A stretch of DNA of 64,000 bases from positions 87,231 to 151,230 of the forward strand of contig WOUT01000005.1 of the NCBI GenBank assembly GCA_009773005.1. Reading direction: 5' to 3'. The notes beneath the pieces were generated by a model. The model was not told where the DNA came from. It made no database searches and worked only from the letters and a program-made list of their open reading frames with translations. Source of the DNA: Chloroflexota bacterium. GTDB taxonomy: Bacteria; Chloroflexota; Anaerolineae; Anaerolineales; Anaerolineaceae. Shown here in pieces: positions 26,641-34,793 of this stretch. Made by a program: the position numbers and the translations under genes. Positions within the stretch are counted from its first letter, which is position 1, and every line of letters begins with the position of its first letter.

Positions 26641-26693
26641 GACACACCTTTCAACATTTCCGGACAATACATCCTAGCCGGGTACTTAATGTA

Positions 26694-27368
26694 TTACGAT
26701 ATTTCGGTAACGTTGGCTGAAATCAAACCTAGTGAAACCGCCCGCATCACGGCTTCGGTACGGCTCTCGGCATTTAACTTTTGGAAGATATTTGCAAGGT
26801 GGTTCTGCACAGTCCGGTCACTGATCCCCAACTGTACACCGATAGCCTTATTGGTAAACCCCTTCGCTGTCAGGGTTAAGATCTGAAGTTCACGACTGGT
26901 GAGGGGTTCGACTAACGTTGAATCGTCTTTCCTAGTCAGCTTGACAATCAACTTTTGGGCAAGTGTCGCATCCAGAACGGATTTTCCCTGAAATACATCG
27001 CGCACACCTTTAACGATCTCTTGTGGTTCGGCAGTCTTCAGTACATATCCATTCGCTCCGGCTTGAAGTACAGCCTGAACGTACGGATCGTCATCATAGG
27101 CTGTCAAAACCAGGACGCCGATGGGTAACCGGTTTGACCGGATCCAGCGGGTTACTTCAATCCCGCTCAATACAGGCATTTGGATATCCAGAACGGCAAC
27201 ATCCGGCTTAAATTGCTCAATCAGCTCGCAAGCTTCCTGACCATTAGATGCTTCGGCGATAACCTGAATATCCGAGCTTTGTTCCAGGAATTGGCGGATC
27301 CCGGCACGAACCACTACATGGTCGTCGGCGAGTAGAACATGGATAATTTGTGGGGGTTGCGAAGTCAT
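26694..27368 (-). CDS. NarL/FixJ-family response regulator
   Basis: 224 residues from ATG 27368. Receiver: VLLADDHVVVRAG, phospho-acceptor Asp61 in VAVLDIQMP, VLVLTAYDDDP; LuxR-type C-terminus LTSRELQILTLTAKGFTNKAIGVQLGISDRTVQNHLANIF. It pairs with the kinase just downstream and is a close paralogue of the orphan regulator at 17231. The NarL class often binds short inverted repeats, so the TAGGC palindrome of the island is a possible target. Confidence 0.9.
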   Translation of the reverse strand: MTSQPPQIIHVLLADDHVVVRAGIRQFLEQSSDIQVIAEASNGQEACELIEQFKPDVAVLDIQMPVLSGIEVTRWIRSNRLPIGVLVLTAYDDDPYVQAVLQAGANGYVLKTAEPQEIVKGVRDVFQGKSVLDATLAQKLIVKLTRKDDSTLVEPLTSRELQILTLTAKGFTNKAIGVQLGISDRTVQNHLANIFQKLNAESRTEAVMRAVSLGLISANVTEIS

Positions 27369-27441
27369 AATCAATTAATTATACATGCAACCATTCGTAG
27401 AAAATATCTGAAATCTTTAAAATGAATCAAGGTTGGTTCGG

Positions 27442-28467
27442 CTACTCTTGATTTGAAAAACCCCAAACAAAGGTGTAAATATAACTAACTATATCCTCAA
27501 TCTGTTTGGCAGTGAAGATCGGGCCCCAGTAAGGCATACCAGTTCCCATTCCTCCCCTGATAATCTTCCCTTCGAGTAATGCCGGACTCGCTCCGAGCAT
27601 GTTTTTGGGATCAGTGAAATCAGGCGGACTCACAAATCCTTCACCCGTCGATAGGTGGGGCGAATCGCCTGAAGAGTGGAGTCCCGGGTTCCAAACAGGT
27701 AATCCGCGCACCATCACCCCATCCCCTTTCCCTGTCTCACCGTGACAAGCTGCACAGTTGTTGGCAAATAGTTTTTGCCCGTTAGCTAATGCGTCCATCG
27801 TTGTTTGCTGCAGCCAAATCCAGGTAACTGCGTCCCACAAGTCATTATCGCTCAAATTTGATAAAGTTGCCTCAGCTCGCAACCGCAACCATAAATTTTC
27901 GGGGCTGGTCGAGAGGTAAGTATCTCTATTCTTAGCATAAGCAGGAAGTAATCCTGCAAACTGAGCCCCTCGTTCGGCGGAAGTAGTTTTAGAAGGTATA
28001 GTTTTTGCAGGCTGGGGAGCATCGATATCAATGCCCAATTTCAAAAATAAAGGTTGAGGATCCAGCGCCAGTGGCGTTCCAGTACCGGACACTTCGATTG
28101 TTCCGCGCATTCGCCAGTGGTTAGGACCACACCAACGGTTGCAATAAAAAGTATATTTTCCGGGTTTGTCAAAAATCAGTGTCGTTTCGATGAATTCTCC
28201 CGGAATGATTTCCAAAGCAGGTTGGTCTGATTTTCCAATTGCAAATCCATGCACTACATCATCACTTGTGATGTGAAGATGAATGGGCTGGCTAACCTCG
28301 GCTTGGATCGTGTCCGGGCTCCAGCCGCCATTTTCCGGCATGCGGGCATGTAATTCAATGGCGGCAGGCTGGTTCCTACCTGACAACCATTGACCAGCAA
28401 ATGGAATCGTCACTGCGACAAGAATAAACAAAATAACTAGTGAACGCGCCAAGTACTCTTTTTTCAT
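27442..28467 (-). CDS. CuA-domain/cytochrome c fusion protein
   Basis: 341 residues from ATG 28467, five bases before the upstream gene's stop is passed; a TTG at 28479 is the alternative. N-terminal membrane anchor, then a COX2-like cupredoxin with the full CuA ligand set: VVHGF (His) and YCNRWCGPNHWRM (Cys, Cys, His, Met). The C-terminal half is a class I cytochrome c: CAACHGETGKGDG and a distal Met in MGTGMPYWG. No oxidase subunit I or nitrous-oxide reductase is nearby. It should accept electrons outside the membrane from the NapH-like protein. Confidence 0.88.
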   Translation of the reverse strand: MKKEYLARSLVILFILVAVTIPFAGQWLSGRNQPAAIELHARMPENGGWSPDTIQAEVSQPIHLHITSDDVVHGFAIGKSDQPALEIIPGEFIETTLIFDKPGKYTFYCNRWCGPNHWRMRGTIEVSGTGTPLALDPQPLFLKLGIDIDAPQPAKTIPSKTTSAERGAQFAGLLPAYAKNRDTYLSTSPENLWLRLRAEATLSNLSDNDLWDAVTWIWLQQTTMDALANGQKLFANNCAACHGETGKGDGVMVRGLPVWNPGLHSSGDSPHLSTGEGFVSPPDFTDPKNMLGASPALLEGKIIRGGMGTGMPYWGPIFTAKQIEDIVSYIYTFVWGFSNQE

Positions 28468-28471
28468 AGTC

Positions 28472-29797
28472 TTAACCAATTAATAACCATAACATACTTA
28501 AGGAAAAAATAATGGAAAATGCAATCAATGGTAAAGCCTGTTTTACAGACTCAGTGATTCGACGTGCCACCCGGCTGGCCCAAAACAAACCAACCGCCAG
28601 GAGAACTACTTGTAACAACAAACTGAAAGATGTGGATTGTCCCACCCAGGACGTTCCCGACATCCCAATCAGGTTCCAACCCCAACCTAGCGGGTCAGAA
28701 ATCACCGGCAACACATAGGAAAATTTTGCAAAGGCAAATGAAATTGTAAATGCGATCCATGCCATCATTCCTAATGGAACGAGTAATTGACTGAATTGTG
28801 CCAAAGACTGGCGTAAAGTTGTTTTTATCGCACCGAGCCGCATAGATGCCCACACTGCGGCAATATAAAGACCTGGCAAAATACCCAAAGCCACAACGAT
28901 AAAGACCCCGGCAAAAAGGAGCCACGGTAAACTGCCAATAGCATACGCCGCCGATTTGAGCTGCCCCCACGGGCCTAGGAAAATTGCCGAATCAACCAGT
29001 GCGCTGGCTAACATCACTAACCCGAGAAAAGCCTCATCAAGGTTGTGTTTTGTCTTCGACCCCAGGTCACTGCCCCAAGGACGCAAATTGACTGCGATAT
29101 TGTCCGTCGGGCAAACGCGCAGACATTCCATACAGAGGCCACAATTCGCGCTGGATTTTAAGGCCAGCGGGTACAGTCCCCAAGGACAGGCATCGTAGCA
29201 TACTTTTTCATCATGAGCAGCGCAGATATCGGCATCTTTGACACGCACTTCCACCGGACCGACTTGGGCATATAAACCGGTGAAACCACCAATTGGACAA
29301 AGGTAGTTACAGAAAGAGCGCCTCTCAAAGACCAGACTAAGGATGAGTGCGAGGAGGAGGATGACCATTAACACAATTGCAGTCACTAGAGGCGATGTCA
29401 ACGTCACTGCGCCAAATAACCCCACCATGAGAAACCCGCCAGCCTGCAGCCAGCTCCCGCGCATGGCTTTCGGCCAACGCTTTCCCAACCCTATGCCTTT
29501 TCCACAAGGCTGCAATATGCCGCCATTCTGAAGCCATTCTCCAGGCATGGGGATAGGGCAGATACTGCACCACGAGCGCCCGCCAAAGGGGATGAAGAAT
29601 AGTTTGAGTGCCGTCCACCAAGCGATCCAGACAAAGATGATGGCGAAGTTATGGCTACCGACCACTGATCCGAACAACCCGGCAAAAATCGTGAAAACGA
29701 ACCCGGCCAAGGTGATGGCGCGCAGTAAAAATTGCGGCCAACGGCTGCGCAACAGAGTTTGAGTCCAGGAAATATGAGTCAAGTCCAGACGTGTCAT
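28472..29797 (-). CDS. NapH/NosR-like polyferredoxin membrane protein
   Basis: 441 residues. Membrane helices at both ends surround Cys clusters: WCSICPIPMPGEW, FCNYLCPIGGFTG, a CAAHDEKVCYDACPW stretch and ANCGLCMECLRVCPTDN, the last being a 4Fe-4S ferredoxin motif. NapH and NosR proteins pass electrons from quinol to extracytoplasmic acceptors. Its ATG overlaps the TGA of the CuA gene (ATGA), and the CuA-cytochrome c gene begins at its stop, so the three are translationally linked. Confidence 0.85.
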   Translation of the reverse strand: MTRLDLTHISWTQTLLRSRWPQFLLRAITLAGFVFTIFAGLFGSVVGSHNFAIIFVWIAWWTALKLFFIPFGGRSWCSICPIPMPGEWLQNGGILQPCGKGIGLGKRWPKAMRGSWLQAGGFLMVGLFGAVTLTSPLVTAIVLMVILLLALILSLVFERRSFCNYLCPIGGFTGLYAQVGPVEVRVKDADICAAHDEKVCYDACPWGLYPLALKSSANCGLCMECLRVCPTDNIAVNLRPWGSDLGSKTKHNLDEAFLGLVMLASALVDSAIFLGPWGQLKSAAYAIGSLPWLLFAGVFIVVALGILPGLYIAAVWASMRLGAIKTTLRQSLAQFSQLLVPLGMMAWIAFTISFAFAKFSYVLPVISDPLGWGWNLIGMSGTSWVGQSTSFSLLLQVVLLAVGLFWASRVARRITESVKQALPLIAFSIIFSLSMLWLLIG

Positions 29798-30300
29798 TTT
29801 ATGTACCTGGATTGTTGGTCCGGAAACATCCGCAGAGAAACGAGTGCTGCGATAACGGCCAGCAAGCTTAATGCAATGCTGCGCAGTAGCAAAAGATTTG
29901 GACCTACTTTGAGCTTTCCGATCATGAAGGGATGGAGGTTACCGCAAGCCACCGAACAGCGAAAGCGGAAGACGCCTGATTTGTCTGCTATAAATGTTCC
30001 GGTCGCTGTTTGCCCGGGGTCAGCTTTCAATTCAAAATTATAGCCATCCAGGGAAAAACCATGTACTACGTCTGTTGAAACCAATTCAATGGTTACTCGA
30101 TCACCCTGATTAACCTTCAATTCTCCAGGAGAGAATTGAAACATACTGGCTTCAATGCGGATATTTCGGTCCGCGGGTGAATTGCTAGGGATTGGCAATG
30201 GCGTAAACAGGATCAACAGGAGTGATACCGCAAACAGGAAAATCCATCCCCAGCGTTTCCAAAGTCTTTTGGTCGCGTTGTTCAGTGCTTTCGATTCCAT
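29794..30300 (-). CDS. Membrane protein with CuA-type cupredoxin domain
   Basis: 168 residues from ATG 30300, 4 bp after the PCYCGC stop; an ATG at 30336 would overlap that gene. One N-terminal helix (WGWIFLFAVSLLLILF), a cupredoxin with VVHGFSLDGYNFELK and FRFRCSVACGNLHPFMIGKL, and a second helix (LLLLRSIALSLLAVIAALVSL). The His, Cys, Cys, His, Met set equals the CuA site of oxidase subunit II. Electron carrier outside the membrane, partner of the NapH-like and CuA-cytochrome proteins. Confidence 0.85.
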   Translation of the reverse strand: MESKALNNATKRLWKRWGWIFLFAVSLLLILFTPLPIPSNSPADRNIRIEASMFQFSPGELKVNQGDRVTIELVSTDVVHGFSLDGYNFELKADPGQTATGTFIADKSGVFRFRCSVACGNLHPFMIGKLKVGPNLLLLRSIALSLLAVIAALVSLRMFPDQQSRYIK

Positions 30301-30304
30301 AGAT

Positions 30305-30784
30305 TTATCGGGTCGGCGGCATGTTTGAGGGGCCATACTGTGCGTAAGTCTGATCGATAGCGACTCGAATTTCTTGAGATGACTTCCCGTCCTTTGTCAT
30401 TTTCATCACATCCTGGGCAATATCAACACAGATCGAGCATCCGAGGGCGTGCTGATCATATACGATTTCGCCCGAAGATTTTATTTCTTTTACATAGCAG
30501 GCATAGTTGGAGGTGTGCCCAACTGAGCCGCATCCGCAATAACAAGGCACATTCTTCAACGCGCCCGGATTTACAATTGCAAACTGGTATGTTTCCTGTA
30601 CTGTGGTCGGGGCTTGTTGTATTTCTTGCGGCATCTCTGAAATGGGAACCATCTTACTCAAATCATTAGAAGATGGATTTGTATTACCGCTGCAGCCAGT
30701 CAGGAGAAAAACCACCGGAACCAAGGCCACTAACAATAGCAGCCAGGGAGAGCGAAGGATAGTGCGGGGTGAGGAAATTTCCAT
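30305..30784 (-). CDS. PCYCGC-motif lipoprotein
   Basis: 159 residues from ATG 30784 (AAGGTG upstream; GTG 30793 also possible). Lipoprotein signal LLLVALVPVVFLLTGCSG, then the family motif KNVPCYCGCGSVGH, followed by NYACYVKE and HALGCSICVDIAQDVM. Six conserved Cys after the lipid anchor suggest metal or redox function. Biochemical role unknown. First gene of the CuA/NapH/CuA-cytochrome operon, with a perfect TAGGC palindrome 95 bp upstream. Confidence 0.87.
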   Translation of the reverse strand: MEISSPRTILRSPWLLLLVALVPVVFLLTGCSGNTNPSSNDLSKMVPISEMPQEIQQAPTTVQETYQFAIVNPGALKNVPCYCGCGSVGHTSNYACYVKEIKSSGEIVYDQHALGCSICVDIAQDVMKMTKDGKSSQEIRVAIDQTYAQYGPSNMPPTR

Positions 30785-30878
30785 TATATGCACCTTATAT
30801 CTAAATTTGAAATAGATGTCTATCCAAGTATAAAGAGGGAATGATTATCCGTTCAGGGCGAAACCGCCAGTGGCAAGA

Positions 30879-30894
30879 TAGGCATAATTGCCTA
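30879..30894. promoter_or_regulatory. Perfect TAGGC palindrome upstream of the PCYCGC operon
   Basis: TAGGCATAATTGCCTA, a perfect 6+4+6 inverted repeat. A possible -10 on the minus strand, TATACT (30832-30827), puts the site near -65, a usual place for an activator. Confidence 0.6.
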
Positions 30895-31006
30895 GAAAAT
30901 TTTTATAAAGAAGTTTACAAAAGTAACTTTAATGAGCCACAGGCAGGAATTGTTTCCTGCCTGTGGTCAAATTCAGCTCTCAAATTAACGGGAAAGCCAT
31001 AGTGGT

Positions 31007-31501
31007 TTACGGAACCCAATTCGAGAGGACGGTGAGTGATAAGTCTTTATTGTCAAGGTCATTGTTCGGGATATGAACTCCGAAGTTATGTTTCCCGCCC
31101 ATATCACCATGCATCATAAATTGCATCGAAAGGGTGGTCTTCTCACCTGGTTTTAAGGTCATCGAACCGATGACAGGGGTGGGTGGTCAACACCCCTCCC
31201 TTACTTCAATATAGGGTGTTTTCGAAAAACGAAGAGGCTCATCCCCGACATTTGTAATGGAAAAAGCAACCTGAACCGGGGTACCCAATTTTACATCACC
31301 TAAGTCAACCACTTCTTTGTCAACCTTTAAACTTGGCCCCCCAGCGACTTCAGGTATATAAGGGGAAGCCTTTTTTTGAAATGCGAAAAAAGCGGCAATG
31401 AGCAAAATCACTGCCCCGCCTACTACCCAGAACAACGTTATCTTATTGCTTTTTTTCTGGGGCTGTCTGCGGTTTGATAAATAAGGTTTCGTCTTCGGCA
31501 T
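31007..31501 (-). CDS. Candidate selenoprotein: DUF1573-like membrane-anchored protein, Sec105
   Basis: Read as 164 residues with the TGA at 31189-31187 as selenocysteine 105. N-terminus: basic, one membrane helix (ITLFWVVGGAVILLIAAFFAF), then a DUF1573-like Ig domain (VVDLGDVKLGTPVQVAFSITNVGDEPLRF). The first stop lies in IEVREGC-U-PPTPVIGSM, i.e. a Cys-Sec pair before Pro-Pro. The same frame stays open for 59 codons with protein-like sequence (LKPGEKTTLSMQFMMHGDMGG, FGVHIPNND) to a TAA at 31007. A stem-loop follows the TGA at SECIS distance. AGGAGGGGC precedes the ATG. The Cys-Sec pair likely binds metal or does redox chemistry outside the cell. Confidence 0.75.
31158..31186 (-). promoter_or_regulatory. 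SECIS-like stem-loop after in-frame TGA
   Basis: On the minus strand, 12 nt after the TGA, a perfect 6-bp stem GTCATC/GATGAC closes a 5-nt loop GGTTC; the loop lies 19-23 nt after the TGA. Bacterial SECIS elements are hairpins at about this distance with a G-U in the apical loop, as here. Fit judged by eye. Confidence 0.6.
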
Positions 31502-31568
31502 TTTTGCCCCTCCTTTGTAATAGAAATTGAATTGAAGACATTGTAAAAGACAAGGTTAATAGCCACAA

Positions 31569-31584
31569 TAGGCAATTATGCCTG
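31569..31584. promoter_or_regulatory. TAGGC palindrome upstream of the selenoprotein gene
   Basis: TAGGCAATTATGCCTG, 70-80 bp before the ATG; one mismatch to the perfect palindrome. Confidence 0.55.
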
Positions 31585-32203
31585 TTAATGAGTGCGTATA
31601 AGGGCGTATGCGGGTTCCCGCAAGATAGCGTTTACAAGCCTACTTCAAATTTATTATTATATTAAAGTCGTGGGTTCTTCATTAATGTGAGCTATTTACG
31701 GGGAAGGATGTGAGACTCAAGGGTAGTCAAATTCCAATTCCACTGTCTCTCAATGACTTTGCCTGTTTTGTTGATCTGATAGGCAGGTTTCTAAAAAGGA
31801 TTTCAGGTTGGCAATTATTAGAGTGATGCGAACGGAGGCCAAGCCATCACAAACCCGCAGGAGGTTCAATCGGGGCGATTTGGCGATTTGTGGAAAATTT
31901 CGTTCAAGTTTTCCGATCCAGGGTTGAGAGAGCGACATCATGGAAATAGTCCTTATCTAGCCATAGATCATGGAGGAAACATATTTATCACAGATATCGA
32001 AGATTTTTAGGATGCTGATATCTCAAGCAGGCAATCTTTAAATCGTTTTGGTAATCTCGAAAAAAACTTTTTTAGTCTGCCGAATGAAATAACATTAAAC
32101 AAAGATAGCTTTGTATGGGTTGCAAATTTTGGGAAAAACCACATCGAACTGTTTTCTGATATTCAACCTTGATGTATCTAGTATTAAAAAGGAAGGTTCT
32201 GTA
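31585..32203. other. Intergenic region, no convincing gene
   Basis: About 600 bp between the selenoprotein and sortase genes. A 63-codon leftward ORF at 31750-31941 exists, but has no ribosome site and no recognised family. No repeats or RNA elements seen. Confidence 0.5.
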
Positions 32204-32881
32204 TTGATTAACCAGGTTTTGCGATTATTGGAAGGAATAGCCATCTTTGCGTTCCTTGCTGTTATCGGATACGCCAGCTTGACTTTATCCAAATTGAATA
32301 CTGCTTCGAAATCCGCCTGGAATCTACCGGTCTTGACTCCGACCGCACTCATCCAACCGCTAATTTTGCCGGGTGGACTAACTTCATCTGCTTCAAAAGC
32401 AGCCTCACGATCAAACACTAACGGAATACCACTGCATATTAATCCAGTCGTTCAAAGCAATATTAATATCCGGATACCTACTCCCGCTCCACTACATGGG
32501 AATCGAATTCAAATTCCTGCGCTAAACTTGGATGCGCCGATTGTCCAGGGAGATGAGGAGGAGCAACTCAAAAAAGGAGTGGGTCAACACTTAGGAACAG
32601 CCAATCCTGGAGAAATTGGCAATATGGTTCTTTCCGGGCATAACGACACGTATGGAGAAGTTTTTCGCTATCTTGACCAGTTAAATCCTGGAAACGAGAT
32701 CATTATCTATACATTTACACGTTCATACACATATATTGTCGAAGAATGGATATTGGTTGATCCAGGTCAAGTGGAAGTAATGGACCCCACTCCATATGAA
32801 AGCGTTACTTTGATATCCTGTTACCCTTACCTGGTTGATAACCTGCGAATTGTTGTAAAAGCTCGATTACTGAAGGGTTAA
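32204..32881 (+). CDS. Class D/E-type sortase
   Basis: 225 residues from TTG 32204, which has AAGGAAGG six bases upstream; the frame is open further 5' (ATG 32111) but that part looks unlike protein. N-terminal helix (EGIAIFAFLAVIGYASL), a linker, then a sortase barrel starting IQIPALNLDAPIVQGD. Catalytic residues: His in LSGHNDTYG, Cys in VTLISCYPY, Arg in NLRIVVKA. Sortases cleave a C-terminal sorting motif and attach surface proteins; housekeeping in monoderm bacteria. No obvious substrate gene is adjacent. Confidence 0.85.
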   Translation: MINQVLRLLEGIAIFAFLAVIGYASLTLSKLNTASKSAWNLPVLTPTALIQPLILPGGLTSSASKAASRSNTNGIPLHINPVVQSNINIRIPTPAPLHGNRIQIPALNLDAPIVQGDEEEQLKKGVGQHLGTANPGEIGNMVLSGHNDTYGEVFRYLDQLNPGNEIIIYTFTRSYTYIVEEWILVDPGQVEVMDPTPYESVTLISCYPYLVDNLRIVVKARLLKG

Positions 32882-32947
32882 GGCATTTATGTTTCACGGT
32901 CTCCGGTAGTAATTATTAAGGATCCTCTCCGACCAAAGCCCATTTCT

Positions 32948-32983
32948 AAAAAAAAGAGCAGCCCACAATATTGTGGATTGCTC
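32948..32983 (-). terminator. Intrinsic terminator after the SHOCT genes
   Basis: Minus strand: stem GAGCAATCCACAAT with ATTGTGGGCTGCTC, followed by a run of eight or more T. It ends the leftward SHOCT gene pair. Confidence 0.85.
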
Positions 32984-33006
32984 ATTATTAGATCCCGCCT
33001 GGTTGG

Positions 33007-33216
33007 TTACTGGATGTCTTTCAACATTAATAAGTATTGTTCCTGGTTGATCTCGCCCCTGGCATAGCGCTGTTCCAGGATTTGGCGAGCGGACAACGGT
33101 TGATTCGTTCCGTAAGACTGATTTGTATTGAAAAGTCCGCGCACCAGAAACACTGCCAACACAATTATTACAACCCAAAAAAGCAGCATGCCACCAATCA
33201 TTCCAAATCCCATCAT
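33007..33216 (-). CDS. Small SHOCT-domain membrane protein
   Basis: 69 residues: one membrane helix (MLLFWVVIIVLAVFLV) and a C-terminal SHOCT motif (SARQILEQRYARGEINQEQYLLMLKDI). SHOCT (short C-terminal) domains are oligomerisation modules often seen at the ends of small membrane proteins. Paralogue of the upstream gene, 12 bp away. Upstream of the pair lie five 11-bp repeats, the likely operator of the OmpR-type regulator. Confidence 0.75.
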   Translation of the reverse strand: MMGFGMIGGMLLFWVVIIVLAVFLVRGLFNTNQSYGTNQPLSARQILEQRYARGEINQEQYLLMLKDIQ

Positions 33217-33228
33217 GACATACCTTCC

Positions 33229-33483
33229 TTAGCGTCCTAAATCCGATAATATTTGTTGATATTCATCCCGGCTAATTTCACCTTTGGCATAACGAGCTTG
33301 CGCGATGTCTTTGGCTGATTGGGAGGTCAAATTCCGTGACTCAAGGTGCGCAGGATTTCCGCTCATCCTTCGAACAGCCCACACTACCAGTAGAATCAGA
33401 CCAATTAGAACCGCAATTGATACAATGGAACCAATGATCATTCCAATCCAACCCGTACCACCGTACCCAAAATTTCCCATCAT
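33229..33483 (-). CDS. Small SHOCT-domain membrane protein
   Basis: 84 residues: Gly-rich start (MMGNFGYGGTGW), one membrane helix (IIGSIVSIAVLIGLILLVVWAV) and a SHOCT tail (QSAKDIAQARYAKGEISRDEYQQILSDL). GGAAGAATTGTT precedes the ATG. First gene of a two-gene operon with the SHOCT paralogue. Exact role unknown; such proteins are often induced with metal-resistance genes. Confidence 0.78.
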   Translation of the reverse strand: MMGNFGYGGTGWIGMIIGSIVSIAVLIGLILLVVWAVRRMSGNPAHLESRNLTSQSAKDIAQARYAKGEISRDEYQQILSDLGR

Positions 33484-33548
33484 AACAATTCTTCCTTTTC
33501 TGGATGTTCATCCGTGTATCATTAAGTTTTATGTTGTCTTACTTGATA

Positions 33549-33603
33549 ACGATAACAAGGATGGATAAAGGAATATTGAAGAAATTGTAAAGGTTTGGTA
33601 AAG
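33549..33603. promoter_or_regulatory. Five 11-bp direct repeats, probable OmpR-type operator
   Basis: Minus strand, from 33603: CTTTACCAAAC, CTTTACAATTT, CTTCAATATTC, CTTTATCCATC, CTTGTTATCGT, each exactly 11 bp apart. Every unit begins CTT. Spacing of one helical turn is the PhoB/OmpR class pattern. It lies 65-120 bp upstream of the SHOCT operon. Confidence 0.6.
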
Positions 33604-33618
33604 ATATTTAGGCAGCTA

Positions 33619-34785
33619 CTAATTATGTTTTGTAACCAATGGTAATGTAAAGTGAAATGAACTGCCTTTCCCTTCGCCTGCGCTTTCTACCCAGATGCGC
33701 CCGCGATGTGCTTTAACAAGCGCCAGAGCAATTGTCAAGCCTATCCCGCTTCCTCCGCTCAAGCGAGCTCTGGATTGGTCAGTTCGGTAAAATCGATTAA
33801 AAATAAAAGGCAAGTGATCTGGTGAAATACCTATGCCGGTATCTTTTATAGAGAAAAGGATCTCGGATTTTTCTTGAGCCGCCGTTATGACCACCCTTCC
33901 ACCAGTGGGGGTATATTGTAATGCATTACCAACCAGGTTGGTAATCACTTGCAAGATGCGATCTTTGTCCACAAATACATACGGAAGTTCCGCATCCAGT
34001 TTTTTTTCGAGAATAATTTCTTTTTCTTCAAATTGTCGATTGAGATGACTTGTTACAGTTTCTATGAGTGCGACGGGAGAAACCGATACAAACTTAAGAT
34101 GGTAAGACCCGGCTTCGACCCGGCTGAGTTCCTGCAAGTCATTGACCAATCTCTGCAGGCGCTCTGCTTCAGAATGTACGCGCTGGTACGTTTCTGGTGT
34201 CGCTGGAAGCACACCATCCATCAGCCCTTCCATATAACCTTTGATCCCTGCAAGAGGAGTGCGCAACTCGTGGGTTACATCGCCGATTAACTGCCGGCGC
34301 ATTGATTCTGTCTTTTCAAGTTTGTCTGCCATCTGATTGAAAGTAAGGGCAAGTTGATCCAACTCGTCCAGTTGGTTTGAATGCAAATGACCCGAGATTT
34401 TGAGCCGCTCCTCATATTCACCTTCTGCAATTCGGTGGCTCAAAATCATCATTCGCTGAACAGGTCCAACGATTTGCCGGCTGATCAGAAAACTGGCCAA
34501 TGTGGCGGCGATTAATGCAACCGCGGCGGCCAGCGATAGAGCTTCAGTTACAGAGGTCTGATATTCATTAAAAAAATCCGTTTCCACAGCCTGGGAATTC
34601 CCCACAACTGGCATAGTCATGTTATTGCCAGACATCATGGCGCTCATTCCGGCCATATGCCGATCAAATGCTGCCGGTACCGACAAGCTGGTCGCTGTCG
34701 CCAAAACAAGTATCCCAACCAGAATCACAATTACATAAGAAAGAAATACTTTCAAGGCCAAATGCGTGCGAATAAATCTTAACAT
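33619..34785 (-). CDS. Sensor histidine kinase with Met-rich extracytoplasmic loop
   Basis: 388 residues. Two membrane helices (about 10-36 and 80-102) enclose a short outer loop with HMAGMSAMMSGNNMTM, a Met/His-rich stretch like those that bind Cu(I) or Ag(I). Then HAMP (about 103-160), the HisKA motif GDVTHELRTPL with His172, and an HATPase domain (NLVGNALQYTP, IKDTGIGISPDHLPFIFNRFYR, GGSGIGLTIA). Start follows the regulator gene by 8 bp. Probably a copper or silver sensor working with the OmpR-type regulator. Confidence 0.9.
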   Translation of the reverse strand: MLRFIRTHLALKVFLSYVIVILVGILVLATATSLSVPAAFDRHMAGMSAMMSGNNMTMPVVGNSQAVETDFFNEYQTSVTEALSLAAAVALIAATLASFLISRQIVGPVQRMMILSHRIAEGEYEERLKISGHLHSNQLDELDQLALTFNQMADKLEKTESMRRQLIGDVTHELRTPLAGIKGYMEGLMDGVLPATPETYQRVHSEAERLQRLVNDLQELSRVEAGSYHLKFVSVSPVALIETVTSHLNRQFEEKEIILEKKLDAELPYVFVDKDRILQVITNLVGNALQYTPTGGRVVITAAQEKSEILFSIKDTGIGISPDHLPFIFNRFYRTDQSRARLSGGSGIGLTIALALVKAHRGRIWVESAGEGKGSSFHFTLPLVTKHN

Positions 34786-34793
34786 TCAATCAC

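Noticed and set aside
31007-31186. TGA at 31187 as an ordinary stop or TGA-to-Trp recoding
   Set aside because: Other genes in the window use TGA as a true stop (e.g. 14037, 29794), so Trp recoding is unlikely; the open frame and hairpin after it argue against a simple stop.
31750-31941. 63-codon leftward ORF (possible transposase fragment)
   Set aside because: No ribosome site, no recognisable motif and no flanking repeats.
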